Part shown: positions 42,979-52,790 of the stretch, piece by piece
How positions within the stretch are numbered: position 1 is the stretch's first letter
Layout: the number at the start of each line of letters is the position of its first letter
NCBI RefSeq assembly: GCF_014648895.1
Contig: NZ_BMRZ01000001.1
Coordinates: forward strand, 806,001 to 870,000
Source: Streptomyces tanashiensis
GTDB taxonomy: Bacteria > Actinomycetota > Actinomycetes > Streptomycetales > Streptomycetaceae
Length of the DNA stretch: 64,000 nt
Direction: 5' to 3'
Position numbers and translations under genes: made by a program
The notes under the pieces: model-generated
Told to the model about the DNA's origin: nothing
Database searches by the model: none
What the model saw: the letters and a program-made list of their open reading frames with translations, nothing else

Positions 42979-44103
42979 TCAGCGCTTGTGCTGGGCGTCC
43001 GCGACCGTGACCTCGACGCGCTGGAACTCCTTGAGCTCGCTGTAGCCCGTGGTGGCCATCGCGCGGCGCAGGGCGCCGAAGAAGTTCATCGAGCCGTCCG
43101 GCGTGTGCGACGGGCCCGCGAGGATCTCCTCGGTGGTGCCGACGATGCCCAGGTCGACCAGCTTGCCGCGCGGCACGTCCTCGTGGACGGCCTCCATGCC
43201 CCAGTGGTGCCCCTTGCCGGGCGCGTCCGTGGCACGGGCCAGCGGGGAGCCGATCATCACGGCGTCGGCGCCGCAGGCGATCGCCTTCGGCAGGTCGCCC
43301 GACCAGCCCACGCCGCCGTCGGCGATGACGTGCACGTACCGGCCGCCGGACTCGTCCATGTAGTCGCGGCGGGCCGCGGCCACGTCGGCGACGGCGGTCG
43401 CCATCGGGACCTGGATGCCCAGGACGTTGCGGGTGGTGTGCGCGGCGCCGCCGCCGAAGCCGACCAGGACACCCGCCGCGCCGGTGCGCATCAGGTGCAG
43501 GGCCGCGGTGTACGTGGCGCAGCCGCCGACGATGACCGGGACGTCCAGCTCGTAGATGAACTGCTTCAGGTTCAGCGGCTCGGCCGCGCCCGAGACGTGC
43601 TCGGCGGAGACCGTCGTGCCGCGGATGACGAAGATGTCCACGCCGGCGTCGACGACGGCCTTCGAGAACTGGGCGGTGCGCTGCGGGGAGAGCGCGGCGG
43701 CGGTGACGACACCGGAGTCGCGCACCTCCTTGATGCGCTGCCCGATCAGCTCTTCCTTGATCGGGGCGGCGTAGATCTCCTGCAGACGGCGGGTCGCGGT
43801 CGCCTCGTCCAGCTCGGCGATCTCGTCGAGGAGCGGCTGCGGGTCCTCGTACCGGGTCCAGAGACCCTCCAGGTTCAGGACGCCGAGGCCGCCCATCTCA
43901 CCGATGCGGATGGCGGTCTGCGGCGACACGACCGAGTCCATCGGGGCGGCCAGGAACGGGAGCTCGAAGCGGTAGGCGTCGATCTGCCAGGCGATCGAGA
44001 CCTCCTTCGGGTCCCGGGTGCGCCGGCTCGGCACGACGGCGATGTCGTCGAACGCGTACGCCCTGCGGCCGCGCTTGCCGCGCCCGATCTCGATCTCAGT
44101 CAC
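42979..44103 (-). CDS. guaB3: GuaB3-family IMP dehydrogenase-related protein
   Basis: A 374-residue TIM-barrel protein of the IMP dehydrogenase/GMP reductase superfamily, GuaB3 branch. It lacks the CBS pair. LPFLAAPMDSVVSPQTAIRIGEMGGLGVL is the family N-terminal block, and VIADGGVGWSGDLPKAIACGADAVMIGSPLA the phosphate-binding block. The catalytic loop, GPGSICTTR in true IMP dehydrogenase, reads GGGAAHTTRN, so the nucleophile Cys is replaced by His. Actinobacterial GuaB3 has, as far as I know, no settled function. It follows guaB on the same strand across 106 bp that contain a terminator-like hairpin. Confidence 0.9.
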   Translation of the reverse strand: MTEIEIGRGKRGRRAYAFDDIAVVPSRRTRDPKEVSIAWQIDAYRFELPFLAAPMDSVVSPQTAIRIGEMGGLGVLNLEGLWTRYEDPQPLLDEIAELDEATATRRLQEIYAAPIKEELIGQRIKEVRDSGVVTAAALSPQRTAQFSKAVVDAGVDIFVIRGTTVSAEHVSGAAEPLNLKQFIYELDVPVIVGGCATYTAALHLMRTGAAGVLVGFGGGAAHTTRNVLGIQVPMATAVADVAAARRDYMDESGGRYVHVIADGGVGWSGDLPKAIACGADAVMIGSPLARATDAPGKGHHWGMEAVHEDVPRGKLVDLGIVGTTEEILAGPSHTPDGSMNFFGALRRAMATTGYSELKEFQRVEVTVADAQHKR

Positions 44104-44160
44104 GATGTGTGGCCTTTCCCTCTACGTCTGCGCCTACCAGTATCCCCGACACAAGCGTGA

Positions 44161-44193
44161 GGGGCGGCTCCGGCCACATGCCGGAACCGCCCC
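44161..44193 (-). terminator. Terminator-like hairpin after guaB
   Basis: A 13-bp stem with one mismatch: GGGGCGGCTCCGG (44161-44173) and CCGGAACCGCCCC (44181-44193), loop of seven bases, 16 bp beyond the guaB stop and before guaB3. Confidence 0.75.
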
Positions 44194-44209
44194 CACGCGT
44201 CGCGCTGTG

Positions 44210-45754
<1,545 letters not shown>

Positions 45755-45852
45755 CTAACGGGCTTGAGCGGTGTCTCATTCCACGAGCAAGATCAGCGGG
45801 AAGCTTTGGACGTTCGCACGTGTACGAAAGGGACGACAGCCCCCGGCAAGGC

Positions 45853-46545
45853 TTACTGCTCGGCCAGTGCGCGGAGCCTGCTGAGGGCACGGTGCTGGGC
45901 GACCCGGACGGCTCCCGGGGACATGCCGAGCATCTGGCCGGTCTCCTCGGCGGTCAGTCCGACCGCGACCCGCAGCACGAGCAGCTCGCGCTGGTTCTCC
46001 GGGAGGTTGGCGAGCAGCTTCTTGGCCCACTCGGCGTCATCGCTGAGCAGGGCGCGCTCCTCGGGGCCGAGGGAGTCGTCGGGCCGCTCGGGCATCTCGT
46101 CGGAGGGCACGGCCGTGGACCCGGGGTGCCGCATGGCGGCGCGCTGCAGGTCGGCGACCTTGTGTCCGGCGATGGCGAAGACGAAGGCCTCGAAGGGCCT
46201 GCCAGTGTCCTTGTAGCGCGGGAGCGCCATCAGGACGGCGACACAGACCTCCTGGGCCAGGTCCTCGACGAAGTGCCGGGCGTCGCCGGGCAGCCGGTTG
46301 AGGCGGGTGCGGCAGTACCGCAGGGCGAGCGGGTGGACGCGCGCGAGCAGGTCGTGCGTGGCCTGCGCGTCGCCGTCGACCGCGCGGTGCACGAGCGCGC
46401 CGATCTCCCCCTGCCCGGCAGGCATGGGGGTACCCACGGTCTCGTCGTCGCGCATCGCTCCATGGTGCCCCGACGCCTCGGCGTTCGTGGCACCGCGTCC
46501 GTAGTTGTGCACCGAAGCGTTATGAGTAGGTGCGCCGGCACTCAT
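45853..46545 (-). CDS. ECF-type RNA polymerase sigma factor, SigD-like
   Basis: A 230-residue sigma-70 family factor with only regions 2 and 4. Region 2 spans [36 protein letters not shown] ... [16 protein letters not shown]. Region 4 spans [47 protein letters not shown]. The first 70 residues are a variable extension. Position between guaB and bldM and the sequence fit the SigD group found next to guaB in actinobacteria, linked in mycobacteria to the stringent response. Start choice is uncertain: ATG 46545 (used) or ATG 46455, which would remove 30 residues. No anti-sigma gene is adjacent. Confidence 0.88.
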   Translation of the reverse strand: MSAGAPTHNASVHNYGRGATNAEASGHHGAMRDDETVGTPMPAGQGEIGALVHRAVDGDAQATHDLLARVHPLALRYCRTRLNRLPGDARHFVEDLAQEVCVAVLMALPRYKDTGRPFEAFVFAIAGHKVADLQRAAMRHPGSTAVPSDEMPERPDDSLGPEERALLSDDAEWAKKLLANLPENQRELLVLRVAVGLTAEETGQMLGMSPGAVRVAQHRALSRLRALAEQ

Positions 46546-46698
46546 CTCCTGCGCCCTCCCGTCCCGCTCGATCGACTCGTCCCCGAGGAACTCCACATCT
46601 CAAGGATGCGGCATTCCGCGGGGAAGTGACACAAGCCCACCCCGTCCACCCCACGACGGACGCGGGCGAGGACGGGGATACGGCAGGTGACCTGCGAT

Positions 46699-47310
46699 TC
46701 AGCGGACCAGGCCCCAGCGGAACCCGAGCGCGACGGCGTGCGCCCGGTCGGAGGCGCCCAGCTTCTTGAAGAGGCGCCGGGCGTGCGTCTTGACCGTGTC
46801 CTCGGAGAGGAAGAGCTCGCGCCCGATCTCCGCGTTGGACCGGCCGTGGCTCATGCCTTCGAGGACCTGGATCTCGCGCGCGGTGAGGGTGGGCGCGGCG
46901 CCCATCTCGGCCGAACGGAGGCGGCGCGGGGCGAGCCGCCACGTCGGGTCGGCGAGCGCCTGCGTGACCGTGGCCCGCAGCTCGGCGCGCGAGGCGTCCT
47001 TGTGCAGGTAGCCACGGGCACCCGCGGCGACCGCGAGGGCGACGCCGTCGAGGTCCTCGGCGACCGTGAGCATGATGATGCGGGCGCCGGGGTCCGCGGA
47101 GAGCAGCCGGCGGACGGTCTCCACGCCGCCCAGACCGGGCATGCGTACGTCCATCAGAATCAGGTCCGAGCGGTCCGCGCCCCAGCGGCGGAGGACTTCC
47201 TCGCCGTTGGCCGCGGTGGTCACGCGCTCGACGCCGGGCACGGTCGCGACCGCGCGGCGGAGCGCCTCTCGGGCAAGCGGGGAGTCGTCGCAGACGAGGA
47301 CGGATGTCAT
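46699..47310 (-). CDS. bldM: BldM, orphan response regulator of aerial development
   Basis: A 203-residue LuxR-type response regulator, the exact length of known BldM. The receiver has VCDDSPLAREAL, Asp54 in LILMDVRMPG, LTVAED and YLHKD; BldM is reported to work without phosphorylation. The C-terminal helix-turn-helix runs LTAREIQVLEGMSHGRSNAEIGRELFLSEDTVKTHARRLFKKLG. BldM controls genes for aerial hyphae as a homodimer and late sporulation genes as a heterodimer with WhiI. No kinase is nearby. A sigma-BldN-type promoter (CGTAAC-N16-CGTTGA) lies upstream at 47443-47470, and whiD diverges from it, as in S. coelicolor. Confidence 0.95.
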   Translation of the reverse strand: MTSVLVCDDSPLAREALRRAVATVPGVERVTTAANGEEVLRRWGADRSDLILMDVRMPGLGGVETVRRLLSADPGARIIMLTVAEDLDGVALAVAAGARGYLHKDASRAELRATVTQALADPTWRLAPRRLRSAEMGAAPTLTAREIQVLEGMSHGRSNAEIGRELFLSEDTVKTHARRLFKKLGASDRAHAVALGFRWGLVR

Positions 47311-47442
47311 GCCTGACCTCCGCGGCTCTCGCAGCTGTTGCGCGTCACCTTGAGCCTCCAGGGCTGTACGTATCGTCACCTGTGCGGTTGACGCTCTCGG
47401 ACGTTTGCCCGATCGCTTGTTCTTTCAACCGCCTCCGCACTC

Positions 47443-47470
47443 TCAACGACGGTCACTCGAAAGAGTTACG
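47443..47470 (-). promoter_or_regulatory. Sigma-BldN-type promoter of bldM
   Basis: On the minus strand: CGTAAC, 16 bases, CGTTGA. This is the recognised sigma-BldN promoter (bldMp1) sequence and spacing. Transcription should start near 47436, giving a leader of about 125 nt. Confidence 0.88.
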
Positions 47471-47615
47471 GGTCGGACGGCGTCTTCGGCACTCTACGTG
47501 AGGGGTCGTGCGCGGAGGAGAGTGTCGCAGGTCGTTCGTCCCAACATCGAAAGCTATGCCCCATTTAGCGGGTTTTCTTCCCTTTTCGCAGTGTCTGTGA
47601 CTAGATTCGCAATGA

Positions 47616-47638
47616 GTCATATTTACATCTACTTCGAC
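47616..47638 (+). promoter_or_regulatory. Promoter-like element of whiD shared with the sugar dehydrogenase gene (copy B)
   Basis: GTCATATTTAC, then AT, CTACTTC, GAC; 18 of 23 bases agree with 41582-41604. It lies about 105 bp before the whiD ATG, where a developmental promoter is expected. Confidence 0.55.
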
Positions 47639-47741
47639 AGTAGGTGTAGCCACCGGACCTGTCGGGACCCGAGGAGCCCCGGCCATCAGCCATCCACCCG
47701 CCCACCTATCCGTTCGACACGGTTTCAAGGGGACAAGCGCA

Positions 47742-48116
47742 ATGGCAGATTTCTCCCGCCTTCCCGGACCCAACGCCGATCTGTGGGACTGGCAACTCCT
47801 CGCGGCCTGCCGCGGAGTCGACAGCTCCCTGTTCTTCCACCCCGAGGGAGAGCGCGGCGCGGCACGGAGTGCGCGTGAGAACTCGGCGAAAGAGGTCTGC
47901 ATGCGGTGCCCGGTGCGCGCGGAGTGCGCGGCACACGCACTCGCCGTGCGGGAGCCCTACGGCGTATGGGGCGGCCTCACCGAGGACGAACGCGAAGAAC
48001 TCATGGGACGCGCGCGCAATCGTCTGATCACGACGGCACCGGCCACCACGCCGGTCGCCTCCGCCACGCCCGTGACATCCATGACGTCGATGACATCCCT
48101 CGGGGAACGTATGTGA
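47742..48116 (+). CDS. whiD: WhiD, WhiB-like iron-sulfur sporulation regulator
   Basis: A 124-residue Wbl protein. The four Fe-S ligands are Cys23, Cys53, Cys56 and Cys62, and the GVWGG turn (residues 74-78) needed for sigma-factor contact is present. Residues 1-95 (MADFSRLPGPNADLWDWQLL onward) are essentially identical, from memory, to S. coelicolor WhiD, which is required for late sporulation and binds the primary sigma factor. The C-terminal tail diverges and here holds ATPVTSMTSMTSLGERM with short repeats. It diverges from bldM. Confidence 0.96.
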   Translation: MADFSRLPGPNADLWDWQLLAACRGVDSSLFFHPEGERGAARSARENSAKEVCMRCPVRAECAAHALAVREPYGVWGGLTEDEREELMGRARNRLITTAPATTPVASATPVTSMTSMTSLGERM

Positions 48117-48196
48117 AGGAACGTTTCTTCACTGCCCTGGGCAGCTGAGCGGGCTGAACAGCGCCCGCAGCGGACCGTGCGCCCGCGCGCGTCGCC

Positions 48197-49090
48197 CTAC
48201 GCGCGCGCGGCGGCGCGGATCAGTTCGTCGAGCGTGGCGGCCACGGTCGGGACCTGCGCGAGATCCGGCAGCGTCAGGGCCACGATCTCCCGCTCCACGG
48301 CGGGCTCCACGGCGACCGTCCGCGCGCCCTTGGGCCGTACGGACTCGATGGCCAGCTCCGGCAGGACGGCGACGCCCAGACCGGCGCCGACCAGGCCCAC
48401 CACGGCCGGGTAGTCGTCGGTGGCGAAGTCGATGCGGGGGGTGAAGCCCGCCTCCTCGCAGACGTCCACGAGCTGGCGGCGGCAGCGCGGGCAGCCCGCG
48501 ATCCAGGACTCGTCCGCGAGTTCCGCGATGCCGACCGAACCGGCCCCGGCGAGCCGGTGCCCCTCGGGCACCAGGCCGACGAGCCGGTCGGCGAGGAGCG
48601 GGCGGACGACCAGGTCGTCCCACTCGGCCTGCCCCGCCCCGTACCGGAACGCCAGGGCGATGTCGCAGTCGCCCTCGCGCAGCATCTCGATCGAGCGCGG
48701 CGGCTCGGCCTCGACGAGGGAGACCCGGGTGCCGGGGTGCGCGGCCCGGAGCGCGGCGAGCGCGGTGGGCACGAGGGTGGAGCTGCCGCTGGGGAAGGAG
48801 ACCAGGCGGACGCGGCCCGCCCGGAGCCCGGCGATGGCGGCGACCTCCTCCTCGGCGGCGGTGAGCCCGGCGAGGATGCCGGAGGCGTGGCGCACGAGGA
48901 CCTCGCCGGCCTGGGTGAGGCGCATCTCGCGTCCCGTACGGATCAGCAGCGGCGTGCCGGCGGAGGCTTCGAGCGCCTTCATCTGCTGGCTGACGGCGGG
49001 CTGGGTGCAGCCGAGTTCGCGGGCGGCGGCCGAGAAGGAGCCGGTGGCGGCGACGGCGCGCAGGACGCGGAGGTGGCGGGCCTCGATCAT
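48197..49090 (-). CDS. LysR-family transcriptional regulator
   Basis: A 297-residue LysR regulator. The winged helix-turn-helix is at the N-terminus (MIEARHLRVLRAVAATGSFSAAARELGCTQPAVSQQMKALE), followed by a periplasmic-binding-like effector domain. Two Cys in IAGCPRCRRQLVDVCEEAGF may give redox or metal sensitivity. It diverges from the MOSC gene across 80 bp, so the MOSC/SDR pair and itself are the likely targets. Confidence 0.93.
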   Translation of the reverse strand: MIEARHLRVLRAVAATGSFSAAARELGCTQPAVSQQMKALEASAGTPLLIRTGREMRLTQAGEVLVRHASGILAGLTAAEEEVAAIAGLRAGRVRLVSFPSGSSTLVPTALAALRAAHPGTRVSLVEAEPPRSIEMLREGDCDIALAFRYGAGQAEWDDLVVRPLLADRLVGLVPEGHRLAGAGSVGIAELADESWIAGCPRCRRQLVDVCEEAGFTPRIDFATDDYPAVVGLVGAGLGVAVLPELAIESVRPKGARTVAVEPAVEREIVALTLPDLAQVPTVAATLDELIRAAARA

Positions 49091-49170
49091 GCGTCCAGCA
49101 TAAGCGACTCTTGGGTGAAGCAGCCCATTTTCGCGAGCGCCTTTGAGATCGGCGCCCGTAAAGTGCCGGC

Positions 49171-49845
49171 ATGACCTTGCTGAGTGTGAATGTGGGCCGC
49201 GCGAGGTCCGTGGAGTACACGGACGCCGCCTCGGGGATGACGGGCATCGACAAGCGCCCCGTGGAGGGGCCCGTGCGGATCGAGGCGCCCGGGGCGCCCG
49301 GCGTCGGGGCGAGCGGGGTCGCCGGGGACACGGTCTGCGACCTGCGCTTCCACGGCGGGGACGACCGGGCGGCGTACGCCTTCGCCCGGGAGGACATGGA
49401 CCTGTGGGAACGGGAGCTCGGCCGCGAACTGGCCAACGGCTCCTTCGGCGAGAACCTCACCACCCGCGGCCTCGACGTGAACGGGGCCCTGATCGGCGAG
49501 CGGTGGCGGATCGGCGAGGAGGTGGTCCTGGAGGTGACCGGCGGGCGCATCCCGTGCCGCACCTTCGCGGGCTTCGTCGAGGAGAAGGGCTGGGTGAAGC
49601 GGTTCACGCAGTCGCAGGCCGGTCCCGGCGCGCTGCTGCGGGTGATCGTGCCGGGCGAGGTGCGGGCCGGCGACCCGATCACGGTGCTGCACCGCCCCGA
49701 CCACGACATCACCGTGGCGCTCCTGCACCGCGCCGCGACCACCGAACGCGCCCTGCTGCCCCGCACGTTGGCCGCCGCCGAGTGGATGGAGTCCGGACTG
49801 CTCGCGCTCGCCCGCCAGTACACGGAGAAGTACGCCCAGGCGTAG
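49171..49845 (+). CDS. MOSC-domain protein (YiiM-like)
   Basis: A 224-residue MOSC protein. Family marks are the FHGGDDRAAYAFA segment, GSFGENLTTRGLDVNGALIGERWRIGE and the conserved Cys in GGRIPCRTFAGF, the residue that binds sulfur or molybdenum-cofactor substrates. YiiM-type MOSC proteins reduce N-hydroxylated compounds with molybdenum cofactor; that activity is possible here, not shown. The SDR gene follows after 28 bp, suggesting a two-gene unit under the divergent LysR regulator. Confidence 0.9.
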   Translation: MTLLSVNVGRARSVEYTDAASGMTGIDKRPVEGPVRIEAPGAPGVGASGVAGDTVCDLRFHGGDDRAAYAFAREDMDLWERELGRELANGSFGENLTTRGLDVNGALIGERWRIGEEVVLEVTGGRIPCRTFAGFVEEKGWVKRFTQSQAGPGALLRVIVPGEVRAGDPITVLHRPDHDITVALLHRAATTERALLPRTLAAAEWMESGLLALARQYTEKYAQA

Positions 49846-49873
49846 GCGCGGGACGGGGCACTAGGTTGCCCGT

Positions 49874-50647
49874 ATGACGACAGCACTGATTACGGGCGCC
49901 ACCGCGGGCATCGGCGCCGCCTTCGCACGGAGACTGGCGGCGGACGGCCACGACGTCGTGCTCGTGGCCAGGGACGTGAAGCGGCTCCGGGAGCAGGCGA
50001 CCGAGCTGCACGACCGGCACGGCGTCGAGGCCGAGGTGCTCGCGGCGGACCTCTCCGAGGAGAAGGGCATCGCCGCCGTCGAGGCCCGGCTCTCGGACCC
50101 GAAGCAGCCGGTGGACATGCTGGTGAACAACGCCGGTTTCGGCAACAAGGGCCGCTTCCTCGAGGTCTCCATGGCCGACGAGCTGAAGATGCTGACGGTG
50201 CACTGCGAGGCGGTGCTGCGGCTGACCTCGGCGGCCGCCGCCTCGATGAAGGGCCGCCGCCGGGGCGCCGTGGTGAACGTGGCGTCGGTGGCGGCGTTCC
50301 TGCCCCGCGGCACCTACGGCGCCTCGAAGGCCTGGGTCGTGCAGTTCACCCAGGGCGCGGCGCGGGACCTCGCGGGCAGCGGGGTGCGTCTGATGGCGCT
50401 CTGCCCCGGCTTCGTGCGCACCGAGTTCCACGAGCGGGCCGGGATGGGCACGGACAACATCCCGGGCTGGATGTGGCTCGACGCGGACAAGCTGGTGGCG
50501 GCCGCGCTCACCGACCTGGAGCGGGGGAGGACCCTGTCGATCCCGGACCCCCGCTACAAGGCCCTCATGGGTGTGGTGAAGCTGGCGCCGCGGGGCCTGC
50601 TCGGCGGGGTCTCCTCCAAGGCGGGCCGCAAGTACGGTCCGGAGTAG
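49874..50647 (+). CDS. Short-chain dehydrogenase/reductase
   Basis: A 257-residue classical SDR. The cofactor motif is TALITGATAGIGAAFARRLA (TGxxxGIG), with NNAG in MLVNNAGFGNKG. The catalytic set is Ser in VVNVASVAAFL and YGASK (Tyr-x-x-x-Lys). Arg after the first strand (VLVARD) suggests NADP preference. Substrate unknown. It is probably co-transcribed with the MOSC gene and ends 6 bp from the convergent DUF2264 stop. Confidence 0.92.
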   Translation: MTTALITGATAGIGAAFARRLAADGHDVVLVARDVKRLREQATELHDRHGVEAEVLAADLSEEKGIAAVEARLSDPKQPVDMLVNNAGFGNKGRFLEVSMADELKMLTVHCEAVLRLTSAAAASMKGRRRGAVVNVASVAAFLPRGTYGASKAWVVQFTQGAARDLAGSGVRLMALCPGFVRTEFHERAGMGTDNIPGWMWLDADKLVAAALTDLERGRTLSIPDPRYKALMGVVKLAPRGLLGGVSSKAGRKYGPE

Positions 50648-50653
50648 GCCGGG

Positions 50654-52591
50654 TCAGGAGGCCGGCCCGGTGCGCGAGGTCGGTCCCGGCCCCTCGTACG
50701 ACCCGATGGCGGGAGCCGCCGTCGCCGACACGGCGGCCAGGTCCAGTCGGGCGGTGGCGCCGTTCCGCCAGGTCACGGTGAGGGTGTGGGGGCCCGTGAC
50801 CCGGACGTTCGCGAGGTCCGACACGGGTGCGGGGTCGGGCTCGGCCGTGAGGGAGGCGAGCGCGACGAAGAGCGAGGCCGGTCCGCGGGTGGTGCCGTGC
50901 AGGGCGAGGGTGCGGCTGCCGGGGCCCTGAAGGGTCTCCCCGGTGGGGAGTTCCGCGGTTTCGGGGCGGTAGCCGTGGACCGGGTGGAGCTGGGCGCGGA
51001 CGGGATGACGCCGGTCGGGGGCCGGTGGGAGCTGGGCACGGACCGGGGGCTGGGCGTGCGGGTCGTCGGGGGTGACGGCCCATCCGGTCTGCCGTACGGG
51101 GGTCCCCTCCGGGGCGCCCAGGACGAGGTGGGCGCGGAGTTCGGCGCGGCCGTGGACGAGGGTCGCGGAGAGGACCCGGACGCCGGGCAGCGGGTGGTGG
51201 ACGGAGGCGGCCCGGTCGGGGCCGGTGCCGACGGGGACGGCGGGGCCCCGGGTGGTGGCCCTCCCGTCGACGAGCAGGGCGAAGTGGTTGTCGGCCACCG
51301 CGGTCCCCGTACTGGGTCCCGTACGGGTGGAGTAGGCCTGGCGGGCGTAGCCGGGGTCGTCCTCCGCGCCCGGTGCGCTGTGGACGTGGTTGCTGCCGTG
51401 GTTGTGGAGGCGTACGAGCCCGTCGGCGGCGGTGGTCTGGACGAGCAGCCCTGCGGGCGCGACGGGGAGGACCGTGTCGGCGCGTTCGGCGGGCAGGGGT
51501 TCCTCGGGGTCGGTCCAGGCGGGGTGGCCGGCGGGGAGGAGGAGGCCGAGGAAGCCCTTGGACGCCCAGTAGGGGGAGCCGGGGCCCGAGTACTCCTGGA
51601 CGAGCGGCGGGTACGGGCCGTGCCAGCCGAGGCCGAGCAGCCCGCGCTCGTCGGTGGCGCCGCGGTCGAGGAAGTACCGCAGGGTGCCGGAGGCGAGGCG
51701 GCGGGTGGCGCCGGGGGCGAGCGGGGTGTGGCCGGTGAGGGCGCCGAGCCAGGGGGCGGCGGCCGCGGCGAAGCGGTAGATCAGGGACCGCCCGTACGGG
51801 AGGGGGGCGCCGTTCGCGTCGAAGAGGTGGACGTAGGTGTCGAGGTGGGCGCGCAGCCGGGGCCCGTACCGGTCGAGGAGGTCCTTGTCGCCGGAGAGGT
51901 GGGCGTGGAGGACGGGGTAGAAGTGCAGGGCCCAGGCGTTGTAGTGGTCGAAGGCGTGGTTGTCGCCGTCGCTGTACCAGCCGTCGCCGAGGTACCAGTC
52001 CTCGATCCGGGCGAGGGAGCGGTCGATCGTGGCGGCGGCGCGGTCGGTCTCGATCCCGGCGTCCCGGAGGAAGCCGGCGACGGTGAGGCCGAAGAGCCAC
52101 CAGTTGTTGTCGACCGGGGACGGGCCGAGGGCGGGGAGGAGCCAGTCGGCGGTCCGCCGTCGGGTGCGGTCGTCGAGCCGGTCCCAGAGCCAGGGGCGGG
52201 TGAGGCGGAGACCGAGGGCGATCGAGGCGGACTCGACGATCGCCTGGCGGGTGCCGGCCATCGCGGGCCAGGACTCCCGGTCCTCCCGTCCCGGCTGCGC
52301 GGTCCCGGCGGCGAGCCCTTCGGCGTACCGGTCGAGGTGGCCGTGCGGGTCCTCGCCGTGGGCGCCCGCGACGCGGAGGGCCGCGAGGAGGAAGGTGCGG
52401 GCCCAGCCCTCCAGGCCGTCGGAGCGGGGTCCCGACCAGCTGGGGCGGGGCCCGGGGAGGTCGACGAGGCCGCGTCCCGGTGAGGCGAACGGGCGCACGT
52501 CCAGGAGGAGTCGGTCGGCCGCGGCCTCCCAGTGGGCACGGGTCCAGCCGGTGTACGGGCTGAGCTCACGGTTCTCGGGCGGCGTGGGCAT
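50654..52591 (-). CDS. DUF2264 family protein, probable carbohydrate-active
   Basis: A 645-residue cytosolic protein. Residues 10-370 are the DUF2264 domain, an (alpha/alpha)-barrel seen in glycoside-hydrolase and lyase relatives; VDNNWWLFGLTVAGFLRDAG and GWYSDGDNHAFDHYNAWALHFYPVL are its blocks, with the Trp, Asp and His expected in a sugar cleft. The C-terminal part is beta-rich, as in polysaccharide lyases. No signal peptide, so it should act on imported oligosaccharides. ATG 52591 has GGGAGC upstream. It diverges from the DeoR/LacI-type regulator, with TTCGATCA-type operators in the shared promoter, and belongs to the sugar-uptake locus. Confidence 0.85.
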   Translation of the reverse strand: MPTPPENRELSPYTGWTRAHWEAAADRLLLDVRPFASPGRGLVDLPGPRPSWSGPRSDGLEGWARTFLLAALRVAGAHGEDPHGHLDRYAEGLAAGTAQPGREDRESWPAMAGTRQAIVESASIALGLRLTRPWLWDRLDDRTRRRTADWLLPALGPSPVDNNWWLFGLTVAGFLRDAGIETDRAAATIDRSLARIEDWYLGDGWYSDGDNHAFDHYNAWALHFYPVLHAHLSGDKDLLDRYGPRLRAHLDTYVHLFDANGAPLPYGRSLIYRFAAAAAPWLGALTGHTPLAPGATRRLASGTLRYFLDRGATDERGLLGLGWHGPYPPLVQEYSGPGSPYWASKGFLGLLLPAGHPAWTDPEEPLPAERADTVLPVAPAGLLVQTTAADGLVRLHNHGSNHVHSAPGAEDDPGYARQAYSTRTGPSTGTAVADNHFALLVDGRATTRGPAVPVGTGPDRAASVHHPLPGVRVLSATLVHGRAELRAHLVLGAPEGTPVRQTGWAVTPDDPHAQPPVRAQLPPAPDRRHPVRAQLHPVHGYRPETAELPTGETLQGPGSRTLALHGTTRGPASLFVALASLTAEPDPAPVSDLANVRVTGPHTLTVTWRNGATARLDLAAVSATAAPAIGSYEGPGPTSRTGPAS

Positions 52592-52678
52592 GATGCTCCC
52601 TGGGGCTCCCTGCGGTGACGTCTGCGTCGCCGGGAATCCTGAACAAGACTCCGATCGAACGTCAAGAGAATCGGAGCG

Positions 52679-52721
52679 AATGATCGAAACTCCCGTCGTT
52701 CGATCATTTCTGGGCTAGGGT
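52679..52721. promoter_or_regulatory. Operator (AATGATCGAA-N10-TTCGATCATT) and -10 of the sugar regulator
   Basis: A perfect inverted repeat with 10-bp arms at 52679-52688 and 52699-52708. A -10-like TAGGGT (52716-52721) lies eight bases beyond, so the right arm sits between -35 and -10 of the regulator gene. A further GATCGAA occurs at 52653. Similar TTCGATC copies precede the ABC operon. Confidence 0.7.
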
Positions 52722-52790
52722 GGGCGACCCCGACCCGCCGGGCCCACCCTGGGGTCGACGGATCACCACCACCGCGAGGGGGAACACGCC

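Larger units (their letters stand above)
47311..47741. promoter_or_regulatory. bldM-whiD divergent control region
   Basis: 431 bp, unusually AT-rich for this genome (47540-47640). It contains the sigma-BldN-type bldM promoter (47443-47470), the element shared with the sugar dehydrogenase gene (47616-47638), and a 9-bp palindrome ATGAGTCAT (47612-47620) overlapping the latter. The whiD leader is about 100 nt, with a weak AAGGGGACAAG ribosome site before its ATG. Confidence 0.7.

Noticed and set aside
48117..48196. Terminator between whiD and the LysR gene
   Set aside because: Only a weak, imperfect GCGGGC/GCCCGC pairing; not enough to call.
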